From: Panagrolaimus kolymaensis
Lineage: Eukaryota; Nematoda; Chromadorea; Rhabditida; Panagrolaimidae
NCBI GenBank assembly: GCA_028622995.1
Contig: JAJQJQ010000043.1
Span: forward strand, 496,001 to 560,000
Reading direction: 5' to 3'
Length of the DNA: 64,000 nt
In this document: piece after piece, positions 60,701 to 64,000 of the stretch
How positions within the stretch are numbered: position 1 is the stretch's first letter
Layout of the letters: each line of letters opens with the position of its first letter
Notes under the pieces: generated by a model
What the model saw: the letters and a program-made list of their open reading frames with translations, nothing else
Told to the model about the DNA's origin: nothing
Databases searched by the model: none
Program-made: the position numbers and the translations under genes

Positions 60701-61724
60701 TGCAGCATTGATTAAAATTTTTTGATGTTATTTAAAAATAAACTAGAAACCATTCATTTTGAATGACTTCTTTCCATTAATTAAAACTTAAAATGCTTGA
60801 AAATATACATATAAAAATTATTTTTAATTTAAATCCCATTTTTTATAAACTGTATTGCATCGTTGATACATCATCCCCTATTAATGATAGAATAATATTT
60901 ATTTGCCCAAAAAACTGTAACCAAATATTCTTAATTTTTGTAATTTTCCTGTCTTTTTTCAATCACATTTCTTTAAAACTGTTACCAACTTTTTCTCGAT
61001 TAAACTGTCACTGTTTGTTTTTATGATTTCATAAATATTTAATTTTAACTGATCACGATTAATTGTGTCTTTTTTTTCACAAGGATCCGTTTTCTTAAAA
61101 ACTAAACTGTCACTATTGTTTTCATAATTTCAAATAAGTTTTATTTTAACTGGCAAAATTTCACTGTTATGGAAAGCTGCATTCCTTTATAAAAAAATCT
61201 TTGATCGTTGATAGTTATATTTCATTTTTTAAGCTTTAATCAATGACGTTCATTTTTGTATTATTTTTTATCTTTGATAGTTCATTCAAAAATCAAAGAT
61301 AATTTTATGTTTTACTTCTTTTTTGAGGAGAAAAGCAAAAACAATTGATAAGCTCCGCAAAATGGCGAGCTATTGACGTTATTTCACCGGAAACTGTTAC
61401 CATTTCTGACGCAAATTGGTTGCTTGATACCGATCACGCATAATCCACCTAATTTTTTTATGCAAAGAAGCAAATCAAATATTTTTACAACCTTCCTTAA
61501 TTTTATTTTTTGAGAAAACTGTGATGAGATATTAATCAGAGAAAGGTCATGGAGTTTCATTTTTAGGTAACTGGAGTAAACTTTATTTAGGACTAACCAA
61601 AGAAAGTTTCACATGAAAAAAATTGATAAAACCCATAAACGATTTTAAGGAATAAAACTGCATCCCAAATAAACAAGCATCATTAACTGTGGCACTGGTC
61701 AATTCGATAAATTCGTGTTGCAAA
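54725..61724. other. 7 kb without a supported gene
   Basis: Only the oriented AAACTG motif and short low-complexity frames are seen. A small imperfect hairpin with the CCCGAAGG core lies at 58,621-58,643 (TGCATCTTCG..CGAAGGATGCA). No RNA gene was recognised. Confidence 0.55.
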
Positions 61725-62210
61725 TAGGGTGGACCGATCTACCGGTAGATTGAAAAATCGGTAGATCTACCGGTGGATCTACCGGTAGATCTACTGAAAT
61801 CTACCGCAAGTCCAAAATTCGAAAAGAAAGGGATTTTGAATCAAGGAATACAAAATTAAGGATATAAGGCTATTTTTGGGCACAAAAATAGGTTTTGCAA
61901 ACTTTTAAAAAAATTTCAATTTTTCAACAGGGTGGACCAAGCTATTACTTTCCTATCATAAACTCTCCCCTGTTAAAAAAATTCAAAAATTTTCGGAAAT
62001 AGAGAAAACATCGTTTTTATGCATTTTAGAACCTGCTAATTCATAACTTTCGCTTAAAAAACTCCGAGAACGTCTTTTTTTAAATTTTGGTGGCGCGGTA
62101 GATTTCGGTAGATTGGAAAATTTTTTCGGTAGATTTCGGTAGATCTACCGGTAGATCTACCGGTAGATCTACCGGTAGAATCTACTGGTAGATCTACCCG
62201 GTCCACCCTA
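61725..62210. mobile_element. 486-bp hAT-like MITE with 8-bp target duplication
   Basis: Ends TAGGGTGGACC and GGTCCACCCTA are exact inverted repeats. Both sides are flanked by GTTGCAAA (61717-61724 and 62211-62218), an 8-bp duplication as expected for hAT transposons. Next to each terminus lie several copies of the self-complementary unit ATCTACCGGTAGAT. The centre repeats AGGGTGGACC once more at about 61,930 (CAGGGTGGACCAAGC). It has no coding capacity. Confidence 0.92.
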
Positions 62211-62645
62211 GTTGCAAATCTATGAAACTATAATTTAAAAAAAATTGAAGGCTTAGAAAAAATATTCTTACTTCAATCGAAATCTTTAAAACTATAAATA
62301 AGTAAAGCAAGCACCCTTAAATTCTTATAAAACGACTTCTTTTAATCGAACAAAAAAAAAGTAAAACTGCAAGCTTGAACAAATACATAAAAATCATCAA
62401 AAAAGCGTATCGTTGCTCTTTCAACAAAAAAGAAGCATAAAATTTTTTCCCAAGTTTCCTTCCTAAAAATTTGCATAATGTGTCAAAGCGACGAAAATGC
62501 ATTCCACCGATTTTAGCTTTCATCGGTTCTTTTTATTTTTTAGTGAAAAGCGTCCGCGGCGTTCATCATTCAGCCAAAACTAGAAAATTCAAAGAAATAG
62601 AAGCAACTCATCTCTCATCATCAACAACGACACCAAAAAAAGAGT
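62211..62645. other. intergenic/5' region of the SH2 gene
   Basis: It contains the last AAACTG copy (about 62,363) and an acceptor-like TTTTATTTTTTAG at 62,531-62,543, a probable trans-splice site with a 100-bp 5' leader. Confidence 0.45.
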
Positions 62646-63604
62646 ATGCAACATAAATTACAATCACCATCATCACAAGGAGCTCGATCATCATCAACTC
62701 GACAACAACCTTCTCAAAAACATCAACAACAAGATCAACAAGAAATTGGTTCATCAAAAAAGCAAAATCCTGCCGATGAAATGTTTGGTGCTGCTGTTGA
62801 AGCTAATGGAATTCAAAATGGTCAACAACAACAACCTACAAATAATACTTTTTTGAGTAATAATAATACTTTATCAGGTGAAATGCTTTCAACTAATAGT
62901 AAGAAAACAATCAATCCTGCTGTTGTTAAAGCTCTTGAAGAACTTAAAGCATGGTGAGTAAAAACTTTTTATTTATGTGTTTCATGAAAGGGTTTTTATC
63001 TGTTATTTTACTTCGACCTACTCATAAACTCTAAGTTAATGTTTCGATTTTTAGGTTTCATGGAAAAATGGATCGCTTTAAAGCAAGTAAAATTCTCAAA
63101 AATGATGGAGATTTTCTTATTCGTCTTGGTAAATCTATGGATGATCTCTCATATAAACCTGTACTCTCTGTTAAATGGCATGAAAGACATTATCATTTTC
63201 TCATCAAAGAACTTAATTCACTTTTTTGGATTGAATCATTTCAATTTGGTTCCATTGCTTCACTTGTTCGATATTATTTACATACAAAAAAGCCTGTAAC
63301 TGAATTCTCTGGTGTAATTATAAAGACTCCAATGTTATCGAAAAAGTTTAATCCTCTTCCAACAACTCCAACTTCCATGGCTTCAACTCAACAATCTACA
63401 GCTGTTTCAAAAAATCTCAAAATTAAACAAAGAATGATGATGAAAGGCAACAAATCTCCTATGGATGGATTTCTTGAAGCAACTCGATCAATTTCATATG
63501 CAATTTTAGGTGAACATGCTCCTCCATATGTTATTGATAATATTGGTAAAATAGTCGTCGTATGTTCCATCATAATCTTTTTGTATTTTTGTGCCATCTT
63601 TTAA
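62646..63604 (+). CDS. SH2-domain protein with C-terminal membrane anchor
   Basis: Two exons (62646-62953, 63055-63604) join in phase to 285 aa. The first about 100 residues are Gln/Ser/Asn-rich and disordered. An SH2 domain follows from about residue 102: AWFHGKMDRFKASKIL, GDFLIRLGKS (the FLVR-type Arg that binds phosphotyrosine), VKWHERHYHFLI and SIASLVRYYLHTKKPV. No kinase domain follows; instead there is a basic linker (KNLKIKQRMMMKGNK) and a terminal hydrophobic helix (IVVVCSIIIFLYFCAIF) ending at the stop, like a tail anchor. SH2 sequences of this type occur in nematode Fer/Fes-like kinases (spe-8 group), so descent from such a kinase is possible. ACTAATAAATATG follows the stop. Confidence 0.85.
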
Positions 63605-64000
63605 AGTGTATGTATGTAAATAAGCTTGATGTAATAGACTAATAAATATGTGTTCATTAACCATGTTTCAAAATCGCTGGAAAAGGAGTTTAAAGTTACC
63701 AATAAACTTGTGGAGATAAAACTCATTGTGAAAAAATGGAGGGTTTTTTTTTTTGCAAAAGGTATTTGAAAGATAGTTACCGTAGTCCTAGTCTTAAAGG
63801 GAAAGCTCTTCTTTTTTTAGGCTTCCTAAAACTTTGATGCCAAACACTTTTGCAACTTCAAACATTTTTTGTTTTCAACAAAACCACTGAATTTTGCATA
63901 TTTCCTTTTTTCCCAATCAAACATCACTCTAGTTTATGCAAATTTTAAATGAAACGTTGATGCTTGATTTTCCATATAATCAATCAACTTTCCAATCAAA
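63605..64000. other. 3' flank at the window edge
   Basis: AATAAA-like signal near 63,642 and AT-rich DNA. No gene seen. Confidence 0.4.

Larger units (their letters stand above)
48000..62370 (+). repeat. AAACTG-motif block 3
   Basis: The same oriented motif runs from the TauE-like introns (near 48,030) through the next gene's introns and the gene-free DNA to about 62,365. In 54,100-55,310 I count about 14 copies (for example near 54,109, 54,140, 54,280, 54,310, 54,378, 54,745, 54,813, 54,914, 55,150, 55,262 and 55,300), all on the + strand. The TauE-like gene is on the + strand and the next gene on the - strand, so the orientation does not follow transcription. Confidence 0.75.

Noticed and set aside
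1..64000. CRISPR arrays, bacterial operons, riboswitches
   Set aside because: Introns, trans-splice-like acceptors and animal gene families show a nuclear nematode genome; the regular repeats seen (215-bp satellite, AAACTG motif) do not have repeat-spacer CRISPR architecture.

Overview
The window reads as AT-rich nematode nuclear DNA (roughly three quarters A+T by eye). The evidence is short introns with GT...TTTTAG or TTTTCAG borders, acceptor-like CAG or TTTTTAG sites directly upstream of ATGs (expected for spliced-leader trans-splicing), and nematode-typical families. I cannot name the species. Gene models were assembled by joining exons across splice sites and checking phase. For most genes the exon lengths sum to an intact frame.

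Left part (1-28.5 kb, genes on the minus strand): a T/G-rich repeat block; a PLC-beta-like gene whose Y and C2 parts are not visible; a four-TM protein; a Ser/Asn-rich protein; a long gene-poor stretch; a single-pass receptor-like protein with a Gln-rich tail; an SRPK/CLK-like kinase gene broken by a TA-flanked MITE; a Ly6/uPAR-type GPI-anchored protein; and a many-exon Asn-rich secreted protein whose signal peptide is frameshifted by an 11-bp repeat.

Middle (28.8-47.1 kb): two near-identical RhoGAP genes (29.2-31.0 and 43.9-45.7 kb) bracket a mitochondrial aspartate aminotransferase with a 2.3-kb repeat-filled intron, an SLC49-type transporter, a truncated SLC17-type transporter fused to a 215-bp x5 satellite, and an F-box-like gene. 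The second RhoGAP is divergent from a short ribophorin-I-like gene.

Right part (47.7-64 kb): a TauE/SafE-family membrane transporter, a type-I membrane protein with a PPLPTY tail motif, about 7 kb without genes, a hAT-like MITE, and a short SH2 protein with a C-terminal membrane anchor.

The main non-genic signal is a short oriented motif, (A/T)n-AACTG. It recurs every 30-150 bp, always on the + strand, in three blocks (about 6.1-14.1, 22.2-25.0 and 48.0-62.4 kb). It fills introns and intergenic DNA of genes on either strand and is largely absent from exons and from the intervening blocks. A second layer is a set of small GC-rich perfect hairpins, many with a CCGAAGG core.
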